A DNA stretch of 51,455 nt. Source: Phascolarctobacterium sp. (GTDB taxonomy: Bacteria; Bacillota; Negativicutes; Acidaminococcales; Acidaminococcaceae). Below, piece after piece: positions 25,514 through 33,497 of this stretch (its first letter is position 1; every line of letters starts with the position of its first letter). The DNA is taken from contig JAUNIS010000011.1 in assembly GCA_030523325.1 (NCBI GenBank), positions 10,939 through 62,393 on the forward strand. Direction: 5' to 3'. Position numbers and translations under genes: made by a program. The notes below the pieces were generated by a model. The model made no database searches, was not told the DNA's origin, and saw nothing but the letters and a program-made list of their open reading frames with translations.

Positions 25514-26005
25514 ATGGAAAATTTTGAAGAATTGCGCAATGATGTTGTGGAGCATTTAATAAAAAATAATATTACCATTTCTTGTATGGAAAGCTGCACC
25601 TCGGGTCTTGTGGCTTCTTTTATTACAGATACCGCTGGAGCGAGTGCGATTATCTTTGGCTCTCTAGTTACTTATGCTAATGCTACGAAAATTCAAGTGG
25701 GTGTGGATGCAAAAATTATCGAAAAATTCGGTGTGTATTCTAAAGAAACTGCCTGCGAGATGGCTCGCGTCGCACAAAAAATTTACAACACGGATTTGGC
25801 AGTGGGTGTTACAGGAACTACAGGTAATTTAGACCCGAATAATCTTGATAGTATTAGCGGAGAAGTTCATTACGCAATTTTTTATAAAAGCAATTTACAG
25901 GCTTTTACATTTAAGGCAGATGTGATAAAATTAACCCGTAGGGAAATTAAAATTTTATATGCTCAAGAGATTTTTAAATCTTTACATGCACTTTTAAATT
26001 TGTAA
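25514..26005 (+). CDS. pncC: Nicotinamide-nucleotide amidohydrolase (CinA C-terminal family)
   Basis: This 163-residue protein is the stand-alone PncC/CinA C-terminal domain that deamidates NMN. The conserved serine is in MESCTSGLVAS (family AESCTGG), VTYANATK matches VTYSNEAK, and GVTGTTGNLDP replaces the usual GITGIAGP. The last loop is unusual, so activity is likely but not certain. ATG 25514 follows TGAGGG; TTG 25499 would start before the mupG stop. It is probably co-transcribed with mupG. Confidence 0.85.
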   Translation: MENFEELRNDVVEHLIKNNITISCMESCTSGLVASFITDTAGASAIIFGSLVTYANATKIQVGVDAKIIEKFGVYSKETACEMARVAQKIYNTDLAVGVTGTTGNLDPNNLDSISGEVHYAIFYKSNLQAFTFKADVIKLTRREIKILYAQEIFKSLHALLNL

Positions 26006-26023
26006 GTATTTCAGGAGGAAATC

Positions 26024-26647
26024 ATGAAAAACAAATTAACTTTATTGATGTCTACCTTTATAGCCGTTTTCTTTTGTTGTATGCTCTATATCACTCCGGC
26101 CCTTGCTAAGGATGTAGATATCTGGGCCGACGACAGATTCGATTTCAAGAAAATTAATTCAGTTGCTTTTGATGAAATTTATTCCGATTGCGACACTGAA
26201 GCATTCGAGGATGACATGTTGGTTAGAAAAATTGATTCTGCTAACAATCAAATTGCGGCTAAGGCGAAATTAAATGTTATTGAACCTATGGATAATATGC
26301 CTGGGGACTCCATTAAATTTACTGTTACCTTTGAAAGATGGGATTCTCACAAGCAATGGCATGAACCCTACACTTCTTGGGAAAGACGTAGTGCTACTCG
26401 TGAAAAAAGGGATAGCAACGGTCGCAAAACTACTGAGACTTATTACTACGATGTTCCTGTACATCATCCTGGTTATTATAGCTATTGGTCCCATGTACAA
26501 GTTCGTTACGACGGTTATTCATCCGATGGTAAGCTTGTTTATACTCATAGAGAAGCTCGTAACCGTGAGGATGGAGATGCTCATTACAAAATGTATGAAC
26601 GCATTACTAAGGACTTCGCTAGCAGATTTGCGAAATACATTAGATAG
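26024..26647 (+). CDS. Secreted protein of unknown function
   Basis: This 207-residue protein has a clear signal peptide (28 residues, cleavage after PALA). The mature part is highly charged and aromatic; tyrosine and histidine are rich around residues 135-165 (YYYDVPVHHPGYY). I do not recognise a family. AGGAGG precedes the ATG, and it begins 18 bases after pncC, so it likely shares that operon. A short AATTAGC repeat and a strong terminator follow. An envelope role is likely from the signal peptide alone. Confidence 0.7.
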   Translation: MKNKLTLLMSTFIAVFFCCMLYITPALAKDVDIWADDRFDFKKINSVAFDEIYSDCDTEAFEDDMLVRKIDSANNQIAAKAKLNVIEPMDNMPGDSIKFTVTFERWDSHKQWHEPYTSWERRSATREKRDSNGRKTTETYYYDVPVHHPGYYSYWSHVQVRYDGYSSDGKLVYTHREARNREDGDAHYKMYERITKDFASRFAKYIR

Positions 26648-26711
26648 TTCTTCTGTTTTGCGTATGTCTGGTATCGGCTCGGAGTTTCGAAGTTGGAGAG
26701 AAGAGAACTTT

Positions 26712-26731
26712 ATAATTAGCAATTAGCAAAT
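26712..26731. repeat. Short fragment of the dispersed repeat
   Basis: AATTAGCAATTAGCAAATTA is two units of the 7-bp AATTAGC iteration that forms the ends of the repeat copies at 34822-34980 and 45502-45516. No hairpin module is present, so it may be a remnant. Confidence 0.45.
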
Positions 26732-26740
26732 TAAAAAAGT

Positions 26741-26772
26741 AAAACGCAGGTCAAAAGCCTGCGTTTTATTTT
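26741..26772 (+). terminator. Intrinsic terminator
   Basis: AAAACGCAGG (26741-26750) pairs with CCTGCGTTTT (26758-26767) and is followed by ATTTTATTT. It ends the preceding operon. Confidence 0.85.
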
Positions 26773-26778
26773 ATTTGT

Positions 26779-26807
26779 TTGCACTTCTCGGTCTTTCGCT
26801 GTACAAT
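26779..26807 (+). promoter_or_regulatory. Promoter of nagA
   Basis: TTGCAC (26779-26784) and TACAAT (26802-26807) are spaced by 17 bp, about 35 bp before the ATG at 26841. Confidence 0.6.
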
Positions 26808-26840
26808 GATTAAAGTAAAGGGTGTGCAAGGAAGAAAATT

Positions 26841-27950
26841 ATGCTGATAAAAAATTTACGAATATATACAACTCAAGGAAAATTTGTCCAAGGGGATTTG
26901 GCATTTGCTGAAGGAAAATTCGTTGAGGCCGATACTTATCAGGGTGAGGACGTGCGTGACGGCAAAAATTTTTACGCAATTCCTGGACTCATCGATTTGC
27001 ATGTGCATGGAGCCTTAGGTGGCGATGCATCGGATGGCTCCAAAGAGGCTTTGCAAAAGATGGCTGAATACGAATTATCTCAAGGTGTTACTTCTATTTG
27101 TCCGACGACAATGACAATTCCTCTTGTAGATTTAAAAAAGGCTTTGCAAGTCATTGATGAATTTGCCAAAGAAAACAAAAAGGGTGCACGTATACTCGGC
27201 GTGAATATGGAAGGCCCATTTATCTCTCCAAAGAAAAAGGGCGCGCAAAAGGAAGATGATATTTTAACGGCTGAAGTGCAAACTTTTTTAGAATTGAACG
27301 AGGCAAGTGGCACGAGAATTAAAATAGTTGACCTTGCTAGTGAAAGACCAGGAGCTTTAGATTTTATTGCTGCGCTCAAGGACCAGGTGAGAATTAGTCT
27401 CGCTCATACGGAAGCGAATTACGACGAAGCATATCGTGCTTTCGAACTAGGGGCGAGGGAGGTCACTCATTTGTATAATGCTATGCCTCCTTTTCATCAT
27501 CGCGAGCCCGGAGTTATCGGGGCAGCCTTTGACCATGAGCATGTTAAATGCGAGCTTATCGTAGATGGAGTTCATTTGCATCCGTCCGTAGTAAGAGCGA
27601 CCTTCGCTATGTTTGGGTACGAAAGAATAATTTTGATCTCTGACAGCATGCGAGCTGCCGGACTAGAAGATGGCGAATATACTCTTGGCGGGCAAAAAGT
27701 TTTTGTTCAAGGCAACGAAGCTCGTCTAGCGGATGGCAGCCTCGCAGGGTCTGTGACGAACTTGATGGAATGCGTGCGCAAGGCTGTATCCTTTGGTATT
27801 CCACTTGCTCACGCAGTTTATGCGGCGAGCACAAGCCCGGCTCTTGCGCTAGGCGTTTTTGATAAGCTTGGATCTCTCGAGCCGGGCAAGCTCGCCGACT
27901 TTGTCTTGCTCGATGACGAGTTAAAAGTTCAAGCTATATATAAGCATTAA
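26841..27950 (+). CDS. nagA: N-acetylglucosamine-6-phosphate deacetylase
   Basis: NagA removes the acetyl group from GlcNAc-6P, feeding amino sugars into glycolysis or wall synthesis. The 369-residue amidohydrolase shows LIDLHVHGALGGD, the metal-binding glutamate in GVNMEGPFI, the histidines in SLAHTEAN and THLYNAMPP, and the catalytic aspartate in LISDSMRAAG. Length is standard. It has its own promoter and ends in a bidirectional terminator, so it is a single-gene unit. MupG and PncC nearby suggest peptidoglycan recycling as a source of substrate. NagB is not in the window. Confidence 0.93.
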   Translation: MLIKNLRIYTTQGKFVQGDLAFAEGKFVEADTYQGEDVRDGKNFYAIPGLIDLHVHGALGGDASDGSKEALQKMAEYELSQGVTSICPTTMTIPLVDLKKALQVIDEFAKENKKGARILGVNMEGPFISPKKKGAQKEDDILTAEVQTFLELNEASGTRIKIVDLASERPGALDFIAALKDQVRISLAHTEANYDEAYRAFELGAREVTHLYNAMPPFHHREPGVIGAAFDHEHVKCELIVDGVHLHPSVVRATFAMFGYERIILISDSMRAAGLEDGEYTLGGQKVFVQGNEARLADGSLAGSVTNLMECVRKAVSFGIPLAHAVYAASTSPALALGVFDKLGSLEPGKLADFVLLDDELKVQAIYKH

Positions 27951-27951
27951 A

Positions 27952-27981
27952 AAAACGCAGACCGCGCGGTCTGCGTTTTTG
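27952..27981. terminator. Bidirectional terminator between nagA and the potD-like gene
   Basis: A perfect palindrome centred on CGCG, with arms from AAAAACGCAG to CTGCGTTTTT. It has A and T runs on both sides and serves the two convergent genes. Confidence 0.9.
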
Positions 27982-27996
27982 TTATTTCGCTAGTAA

Positions 27997-29073
27997 TTAT
28001 TTACCAGTTCTCAGTTGAGTCCAGTATTTGTCATAGATAGCGATGGTGTCGCCAAGGTCGATGAACCATTCACCTTTAGTTTTGGAATCGTCACCAACTT
28101 TAAAGATTTCGTCGTTCTTGTATTTGTCGGAAGCAAATTCTCTAGCAGCGGTGTTCGGGTTCGGCAGATAAATGTAGTCAAAGTTCTTGGCACTTACTTT
28201 CGGGTCATTCATAAAGTTGATGAACTTTTCAGCAAGCTCTTTGTGTTTAGCACCTTTAGGAACGCAGAAGCTGTCGCACCAAATGGTGGAGCCCTGGTCC
28301 GGAACCATGAAAGCAATGTTCGGATTGTCACGACGGCAATAAGCTGCGTCGCCAGAAGTCATGTTACCAATCCAAGCTTCTTCAGCGATGAATTTTTGCT
28401 TATTGGTAGCAGTATCATAAGCCAGGACATTGTCGTTCAATTTTTGTAAATCCTTGAAAGCAATCTCCAATTCCTTAGGATCCTTGGAGTTGTTGGAATA
28501 GCCATGTTTTTTCAGAGCCATATTGAAGTGTTCACGAACTTCGTTGAGCACGATTAAATGACCTTTGTATTCCGGCTTCCAAAGATCGTCCCATTTAGTG
28601 GGTGCTTCTTTGATATATTTTTTATTGTAGACAATACCAGTCATACCCCAAGCGAAGGGCACGGTATATTCGTTTTTCGGATCATACACGGTGTTCTTGA
28701 ATTTTGGATCAATATTCTTGGCATTGGGAATATTCTTGAAATCCAATTTTGCAAGCATGTCAAGCTTTGTCATGGTAGTTACCATGTAGTCACTAGGCAT
28801 AATTACGTCGTATTGAGCACCACCAGCTTGCATCTTAGCTAGGAGCTCCTCATTGTTACCGAATACGTCGTAGGTAACTTTGCATTTGTTCTGCTTTTCA
28901 AATTCTTCGAGGAGAGCAGGATCAAAATAATCGGCCCAACCATATACATTTAAAACAGCAGTTTCGTTGGATGTAGGTTTTTGTGCTCCTTGTTCTTTCT
29001 TCTCTCCACCACCGCAACCGGTAAATAATGCGAGGCAACATGCGAGAGCGAGCATTTTCATAGAAGTTTTCAT
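27997..29073 (-). CDS. PotD/PotF-like polyamine ABC transporter substrate-binding lipoprotein
   Basis: This 358-residue binding protein of the spermidine/putrescine type has a lipobox ending LFTGC (Cys20). The mature part opens with LNVYGWADYFDPALLEEFEKQ and has YDVIMPSDYMV, PFAWGMTGIVYNK and FMVPDQGSTIWCD, characteristic of the family. ATG at 29073 lies seven bases after AAGGGA; GTG 29079 is less well placed. No permease or ATPase gene adjoins, so it must pair with an importer encoded elsewhere. The promoter lies just upstream with a dyad at the start point. Confidence 0.85.
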   Translation of the reverse strand: MKTSMKMLALACCLALFTGCGGGEKKEQGAQKPTSNETAVLNVYGWADYFDPALLEEFEKQNKCKVTYDVFGNNEELLAKMQAGGAQYDVIMPSDYMVTTMTKLDMLAKLDFKNIPNAKNIDPKFKNTVYDPKNEYTVPFAWGMTGIVYNKKYIKEAPTKWDDLWKPEYKGHLIVLNEVREHFNMALKKHGYSNNSKDPKELEIAFKDLQKLNDNVLAYDTATNKQKFIAEEAWIGNMTSGDAAYCRRDNPNIAFMVPDQGSTIWCDSFCVPKGAKHKELAEKFINFMNDPKVSAKNFDYIYLPNPNTAAREFASDKYKNDEIFKVGDDSKTKGEWFIDLGDTIAIYDKYWTQLRTGK

Positions 29074-29103
29074 TAACACGTCCCTTTCTTTCTCTGACAG
29101 ATT

Positions 29104-29128
29104 TGAAGTCTTTCATCCAATGACTTCA
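29104..29128 (-). promoter_or_regulatory. Dyad at the transcription start of the potD-like gene
   Basis: TGAAGTC (29104-29110) and GACTTCA (29122-29128) are perfect inverted arms with 11 bases between. It begins where transcription should start from the -10 at 29136-29141, so it could be an operator or a 5' mRNA hairpin. Confidence 0.45.
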
Positions 29129-29135
29129 CATTTTG

Positions 29136-29164
29136 ATTATAAATGCAAAAACCCTATTTGGCAA
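29136..29164 (-). promoter_or_regulatory. Promoter of the potD-like gene
   Basis: On the minus strand, TTGCCA (29164-29159) and TATAAT (29141-29136) have 17-bp spacing. The -35 lies in the loop and arm of the upstream terminator hairpin. Confidence 0.65.
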
Positions 29165-29171
29165 TAGGGTT
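29147..29171 (-). terminator. Terminator of the PHP phosphoesterase gene
   Basis: AACCCTATT and AATAGGGTT (29150-29158 and 29163-29171) form a 9-bp stem with loop TGGC; on the minus strand TTTTGC follows. It overlaps the -35 of the next promoter. Confidence 0.75.
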
Positions 29172-29248
29172 GCGGCAGGATGAAAATGTATTTTTTTTAG
29201 ATGATTCTTTCAGATGAATTTTAAACCTTGCAGAAAGTCGTCCCGAGT

Positions 29249-30064
29249 CTATTTCAATAAAGGGAATTTGAGCATGGTATCGGTTACATATGGTTTTCCA
29301 AGATGTCTTGAGGGAACGAAATCTCCATGACAATCGGACCCGCCTGTGATAAGCAAATTGTTTTTTTGTGCATAGGAGAGTAAGTTCCTGGTATCTTCTT
29401 CCGTGTGATTGGAGTGGTAACATTCAAAACCATCGAACTTTTCATCGCAGAGAATTTCCATGACCTTGTTTAGTCCAGGTCCATGAAACCCGCTGGCTGC
29501 GTGAGCGCAGATAGCTAGACCACCTGCCTCGTGAATTGTTTTAATAACCTCTTCGACACTGGGAAAGTCGGGAAAGCCTAAATCGTGTTCCGCTGTAAAA
29601 ATTCTTGTGAAGAAATCGTTCACGTCCGTACATAAATTTTTGTCCTGCAAATAGGCAAGGGAACTCCAGCCTCCACGCGTTCTGTTGTAAGAATAATTTT
29701 TAAATTCTTCTGCACTGACGTTCCAACCTTCTTTTTCAAGTTGGGCAATGGAATCAATATCCTTTTGTAATAAAAGATCAATGTTGTGGTTCAAGAGCTC
29801 TTGTAAAATTTTATTTTCTAAATCAAAGCCGTAGCCGAGAATATGAAAGTTTAAGCCCGACTTGGTTGAATTAATTTCCACGCCGCGAATAAATTTTAAA
29901 TTAGCTTCCTTGGCTAGGTGCTCGCCTTCTAAAACATTACCGGTTGTATCGTGGTCTGTAATAGCGAGGGTGCCTAGTCCGACACGTTTTGCCTCGCAAA
30001 TTAAATCCTTGGGCCTCCATGTTCCGTCGGATGCACAGGTGTGAATGTGTAAATCTACTTGCAT
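29249..30064 (-). CDS. PHP-domain metal-dependent phosphoesterase (RNase AM/YciV-like)
   Basis: This 271-residue protein has the metal-site motifs of the PHP family in order: DLHIHTCASDG, ITDHDTTG, GVEINS, ICAHAA and GSDCHG. Family members such as E. coli RNase AM/TrpH trim 5' ends of RNA or hydrolyse 3',5'-nucleotide bisphosphates. The substrate is not readable here. AAGGGG lies before ATG, and the minus-strand promoter at 30108-30135 drives it alone. It is followed by a terminator that doubles with the next promoter. Confidence 0.82.
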   Translation of the reverse strand: MQVDLHIHTCASDGTWRPKDLICEAKRVGLGTLAITDHDTTGNVLEGEHLAKEANLKFIRGVEINSTKSGLNFHILGYGFDLENKILQELLNHNIDLLLQKDIDSIAQLEKEGWNVSAEEFKNYSYNRTRGGWSSLAYLQDKNLCTDVNDFFTRIFTAEHDLGFPDFPSVEEVIKTIHEAGGLAICAHAASGFHGPGLNKVMEILCDEKFDGFECYHSNHTEEDTRNLLSYAQKNNLLITGGSDCHGDFVPSRHLGKPYVTDTMLKFPLLK

Positions 30065-30107
30065 GATGCGTCCCCTTAAAATTTTTCAAACTTTACTTCT
30101 TAATCTT

Positions 30108-30135
30108 ATTATAGTAGATGTAACGAAATTTGCAA
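30108..30135 (-). promoter_or_regulatory. Promoter of the PHP gene
   Basis: On the minus strand, TTGCAA (30135-30130) and TATAAT (30113-30108) have 16-bp spacing, about 44 bases before the ATG. Confidence 0.6.
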
Positions 30136-30144
30136 GGGAAAGAA

Positions 30145-30320
30145 TTAGTTATGAGTTAAGAGTTATGATTTATGCAAATCACTAAGCGATTTGTGAAATA
30201 AATAATTTAAAGATGGTGGGTAATAAGTAATTATGTGGCAAAACTTGATATTTAAAAATAAGTAATTTCGGTTCGAGCCCTCGGCTTGTAATTTGTCGTC
30301 ATTATTGCTCATTGCTAATT
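30145..30320. repeat. Degenerate copy of the dispersed repeat
   Basis: The left end has ATTAGTTATGAGTTAAGAG and the right end has TTGCTCATTGCTAATTTC, like the two ends of the copy at 34822-34980 in inverted orientation. Inside are a CAAATC/GATTTG dyad and an AGTAATTATGTGGCAAAAC stretch. It is strongly diverged, so limits are approximate. Confidence 0.45.
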
Positions 30321-30325
30321 TCTAT

Positions 30326-30354
30326 TTGATTAATGCTAACCCTAGGAGTATAAT
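30326..30354 (+). promoter_or_regulatory. Promoter of the MatC-like permease
   Basis: TTGATT (30326-30331) and TATAAT (30349-30354) are spaced by 17 bp, about 50 bases before the ATG at 30404. Confidence 0.65.
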
Positions 30355-30403
30355 TTAATATTATAAGACATATAAAATTATTTTTGGTTTGGGAGATGAG
30401 ATT

Positions 30404-31654
30404 ATGGCTCTATTGTCCTTAGGGCTTTTGATAGTAGCAATTATTTTAGGCTTTACCAGGAAGATGAATACGGGCCTTTTGTGCATGGCTTTTGCGATGA
30501 TTGTGGGTCGTTTATCAGGCATGACGGACAAAGAAATTATCGCTGGCTTCAATTATAATTTGTTCATCATGCTTTTAGGTGTAACTTATTTGTTCAGCTT
30601 GGCTCAGATAAATGGTTGCTTAGATTTGTTAGCGAAAAAAGTTGTCGCTCTCGCAGGTAAACGCACCTTCTTGATTCCGATTATTATCTATTTGTTTGCT
30701 ACCGTGCTTTCCGCTATCGGACCTGGCACGGTTCCGACTATGGCTATTCTCATGGTTTTTGCCATGGCTCTCGCAGCCGAGCTCTCAATTAACCCGGCTA
30801 TGCTTAGTGCTTTAATCGTACTTGGTGCGTCTGGTGGTGGTGTGAGTCCACTTGCCGCAACTGGTATCATCGGCTTGAATTTATGTGCGGGCTTTGGTCT
30901 CACTGGTATCGAAAAAGAATTCTTTTTAAATGGACTTCTGGCTGCAACAGCTTATGCAACCTTTCTTTATTTTGTAACTGGCGGTTATAAGATGCACTCC
31001 GACAAGGTTATGAACCTCGGTGATATTCCTGACTTCAATGCTAAGCAAAAAATAACTTTAGCTGGCATCGTTATTATGGTTTTTCTAGTTATGGTTCTTA
31101 AGATTAACGTTGGTCTCGTAGGTTTCTTGATCGCAGGTATCCTTAGTTTCTTAAAAGTTTCTGACGAGTCCGAGGCTTTAAAAAAAGTTCCTTGGGGCAC
31201 GTTGCTTTTAATCACGGGCGTAGGCATGCTCATGAACATTATTACTAAACTTGGTGGCATTAAAATTTTGTCAGCGGCTTTGGTATCAATTATGACGCAA
31301 AGCACGGCTACTTCTATAATGGGCTTGTGCGCAGGTATTACCTCGTGGTTTAGCTCCACATCTGGCGTAGTAATGCCAACCTTGATACCGACCATTCCTT
31401 ATATCAATGCGCAAATGAATAACATTTTAAATCCCGTTGAGCTTGCTACGGCAATTACGATGATTTCCAATACTGGTGGTATTTCTCCTCTCTCAACCGG
31501 TGGTGCTCTTGCCCTTGCTGCTTATACATCGGCAGCTGGCTCAACACCTGAGGACCAACAAAAGCTTTTTATGAAAATGTTTTCCTTCTCCTGCTTGGGC
31601 ATCGTTTTCCTTTGCATCATGGCGTACTTGGGGTTATTTAGATGGCTCTTGTGA
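30404..31654 (+). CDS. SLC13/MatC-type dicarboxylate permease
   Basis: This polytopic membrane protein of about 416 residues has an internal pseudo-repeat: GPGTVPTMAILM is echoed by TSGVVMPTLIPTI, and both are followed by glycine/serine-rich turns (ASGGGVSPLA, NTGGISPLSTGG). This is the arrangement of SLC13/ArsB-fold permeases, and the N terminus resembles the MatC family for malonate or other dicarboxylates. ATG 30404 follows GGGAGATGAG; TTG 30389 is rejected. If the host is Phascolarctobacterium-like, succinate would be a sensible substrate, but that is inference. Confidence 0.78.
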   Translation: MALLSLGLLIVAIILGFTRKMNTGLLCMAFAMIVGRLSGMTDKEIIAGFNYNLFIMLLGVTYLFSLAQINGCLDLLAKKVVALAGKRTFLIPIIIYLFATVLSAIGPGTVPTMAILMVFAMALAAELSINPAMLSALIVLGASGGGVSPLAATGIIGLNLCAGFGLTGIEKEFFLNGLLAATAYATFLYFVTGGYKMHSDKVMNLGDIPDFNAKQKITLAGIVIMVFLVMVLKINVGLVGFLIAGILSFLKVSDESEALKKVPWGTLLLITGVGMLMNIITKLGGIKILSAALVSIMTQSTATSIMGLCAGITSWFSSTSGVVMPTLIPTIPYINAQMNNILNPVELATAITMISNTGGISPLSTGGALALAAYTSAAGSTPEDQQKLFMKMFSFSCLGIVFLCIMAYLGLFRWLL

Positions 31655-31666
31655 TTGGGAGGTAAC

Positions 31667-31864
31667 ATGAAGGTTCGTAATTCTTATGATACATTGGTGG
31701 ATTTTGATGCTGCTCTCTTGAACATGGATAGTGAAATTAAAAACCGCTTGCAAAGGGAAATGCCTGATGCAAGCGAGCAAGAATTTTTCAATGCTTATGC
31801 GAAAGAGCACGAGCTTAAATGGGAAGAGGAATGGGAGATGGATGTTATCCATGCCTGTGGTTGA
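31667..31864 (+). CDS. Small acidic protein, unknown function
   Basis: This 65-residue protein starts 12 bases after the MatC-like permease behind GGGAGGTAAC. It is rich in Glu and Asp (ELKWEEEWEMD near the C terminus), has no signal or membrane segment, and ends in HACG. I do not recognise a family. The tight spacing suggests translation with the permease, perhaps as a soluble partner. A terminator follows immediately. Confidence 0.6.
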   Translation: MKVRNSYDTLVDFDAALLNMDSEIKNRLQREMPDASEQEFFNAYAKEHELKWEEEWEMDVIHACG

Positions 31865-31882
31865 CTAAAAATTGTCATAAAA

Positions 31883-31916
31883 AATGGTTCTGACTTTTGG
31901 CCAGAACCATTTTTGT
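31883..31916. terminator. Bidirectional terminator between the permease operon and leuB
   Basis: AATGGTTCTG (31883-31892) pairs with CAGAACCATT (31902-31911) with flanking A and T runs. It serves both convergent units. Confidence 0.88.
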
Positions 31917-31929
31917 ATTTGCTTGAAAA

Positions 31930-33003
31930 TTATTTTGCCAACTCTTGAGCAACAAGATGTCCCATTTCAGAAGTAGAAACTTTCTTCAAACCTTCAGCAT
32001 AAAGGTCGGGAGTGCGATAGCCTTGTTCCATAACACTATTTACTGCTGCTTCAATAGCATCAGCAACGTCAGAGCGATTCAGGCTGTAACGCATCATCAT
32101 AGAAGCGGAGAGAATAGTTGCCAAAGGATTAGCAATACCCATGCCAGCAATATCAGGAGCAGAACCATGAATAGGTTCATACATACCAGTGCCATCGCCC
32201 AAGGAAGCGGAAGGCAAAAGACCGATGGAACCAGCGATGGTAGATGCTTCGTCAGAAAGGATATCACCAAAAATATTATTAGTCAAAATTACATCGAATT
32301 GTTTCGGATTGAGAACTAATTGCATAGCGCAGTTATCAACGTAAAAATTATTCAACTCGACTTCAGGATAATCCTTTGCTTGCATTTCGGCAACAATTTT
32401 TCTCCACATACGGGAAGAACCAAGTACGTTAGCTTTATCTACGCTCGTAACCTTGCCGCGACGCAATTTTGCAGCCTCGAAAGCTTTCTTCGCAATTCTT
32501 TCGATTTCCGGACGAGTATAAAGCTCTATATCGGACGCTTCTTCAATACCATCGGCATTGATGTGAGCTTCATTATGTTCACCAAAATAAATGCCACCGG
32601 TTAATTCACGCACAATCATAATGTCTGCGCCTTCAGCTCTTTCGGTTTTTAACGGAGAGAGATGAGCTGTGAATTTAGAAACAGTCATAGGACGAAGATT
32701 GCAATAAAGTCCTAAACCTTTACGAATGCGCAGTAAACCTTTTTCTGGGCGAATGCTGGGGTCAACATTATCCCATTTAGGACCGCCAACAGCACCAAGA
32801 AGAACTGCATCAGCTGCTTGAGCTGCTTTTAAAGTTACTTCCGGAAGAGGATCGCCAAATGCATCGATTGCACAGCCGCCAATTAATTGTTTGTCATATT
32901 CGATTTCGAAACCAAATTTTTTAGCAGCGGCGTCCAGCACTTCAACAGCAGCGTCAACAATTTCTACGCCAATGCCGTCGCCAGGTAATAAACAAATTTT
33001 CAT
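31930..33003 (-). CDS. leuB: 3-isopropylmalate dehydrogenase
   Basis: LeuB oxidatively decarboxylates 3-isopropylmalate in leucine synthesis. The protein of about 357 residues has the N-terminal LLPGDGIGVEIV, RELTGGIYFGEH with the substrate arginine, TSVDKANVLGSSRMWR with the catalytic lysine, and YEPIHGSAPDIAG, the NAD-binding loop typical of LeuB. ATG 33003 follows GGAGGAAAC; a longer frame to 33045 enters leuD. It is the last gene of leuCDB, two bases after leuD. Confidence 0.96.
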   Translation of the reverse strand: MKICLLPGDGIGVEIVDAAVEVLDAAAKKFGFEIEYDKQLIGGCAIDAFGDPLPEVTLKAAQAADAVLLGAVGGPKWDNVDPSIRPEKGLLRIRKGLGLYCNLRPMTVSKFTAHLSPLKTERAEGADIMIVRELTGGIYFGEHNEAHINADGIEEASDIELYTRPEIERIAKKAFEAAKLRRGKVTSVDKANVLGSSRMWRKIVAEMQAKDYPEVELNNFYVDNCAMQLVLNPKQFDVILTNNIFGDILSDEASTIAGSIGLLPSASLGDGTGMYEPIHGSAPDIAGMGIANPLATILSASMMMRYSLNRSDVADAIEAAVNSVMEQGYRTPDLYAEGLKKVSTSEMGHLVAQELAK

Positions 33004-33005
33004 TA

Positions 33006-33497
33006 TTAGTTTCCTCCTTTGAGGTATTCGATTAAACCGCCGCAATCAGCTATTTTTTGAATGAACGGGGGCAGAGGTTTGCAATTGATGGTAATATTTT
33101 TATTAACGATGGTAATTTTACCAGCAGCCATATCTACGTCGAGAGTATCGGTTGCTTCGATTTGTTCTACATCAGCACCAATTTCCAGAAGAGGAAGACC
33201 GATATTGATGGCGTTGCGATAAAAAATACGTGCGAAGCTATCAGCAATAACGCATTTAGCTCCTTTAACTTTTAAAACAAGAGGTGCATGTTCACGGGAA
33301 GAACCGCAACCAAAATTTTTTCCGGCAACAATGATATCACCAGGCTGAGAGTTTTGTGCGAAGGGATCGGTTAAGGATTCTTTCGCGTCTTCCATTGCAT
33401 GTTCTGCAAGCTCAATAGGATCGGAAATATTTAAATATCTTGCGGGGATGATTACGTCGGTATCAACATGGTCTCCGTAACGCCAAACTTTGCTCAT
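33006..33497 (-). CDS. leuD: 3-isopropylmalate dehydratase small subunit
   Basis: LeuD forms the swivel domain of isopropylmalate isomerase with LeuC. The 163-residue protein has [25 protein letters not shown] and [13 protein letters not shown], the standard small-subunit motifs, and the length is that of the short bacterial/archaeal type. Its ATG overlaps the leuC stop (ATGA), with GAGGAGG inside leuC, so the two subunits are translationally coupled. Confidence 0.95.
   Translation of the reverse strand: MSKVWRYGDHVDTDVIIPARYLNISDPIELAEHAMEDAKESLTDPFAQNSQPGDIIVAGKNFGCGSSREHAPLVLKVKGAKCVIADSFARIFYRNAINIGLPLLEIGADVEQIEATDTLDVDMAAGKITIVNKNITINCKPLPPFIQKIADCGGLIEYLKGGN

Larger units (their letters stand above)
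30065..30403. other. Divergent intergenic region with promoters and degenerate repeat
   Basis: No gene is seen in these 339 bases. It holds a minus-strand promoter (30108-30135), an AT-rich repeat-like stretch, and a plus-strand promoter (30326-30354). The stretch includes ATTAGTTATGAGTTAAGAG (30145-30163), CAAATC-5-GATTTG arms near 30176-30192, and GCTCATTGCTAATT near 30307-30320. Confidence 0.6.
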
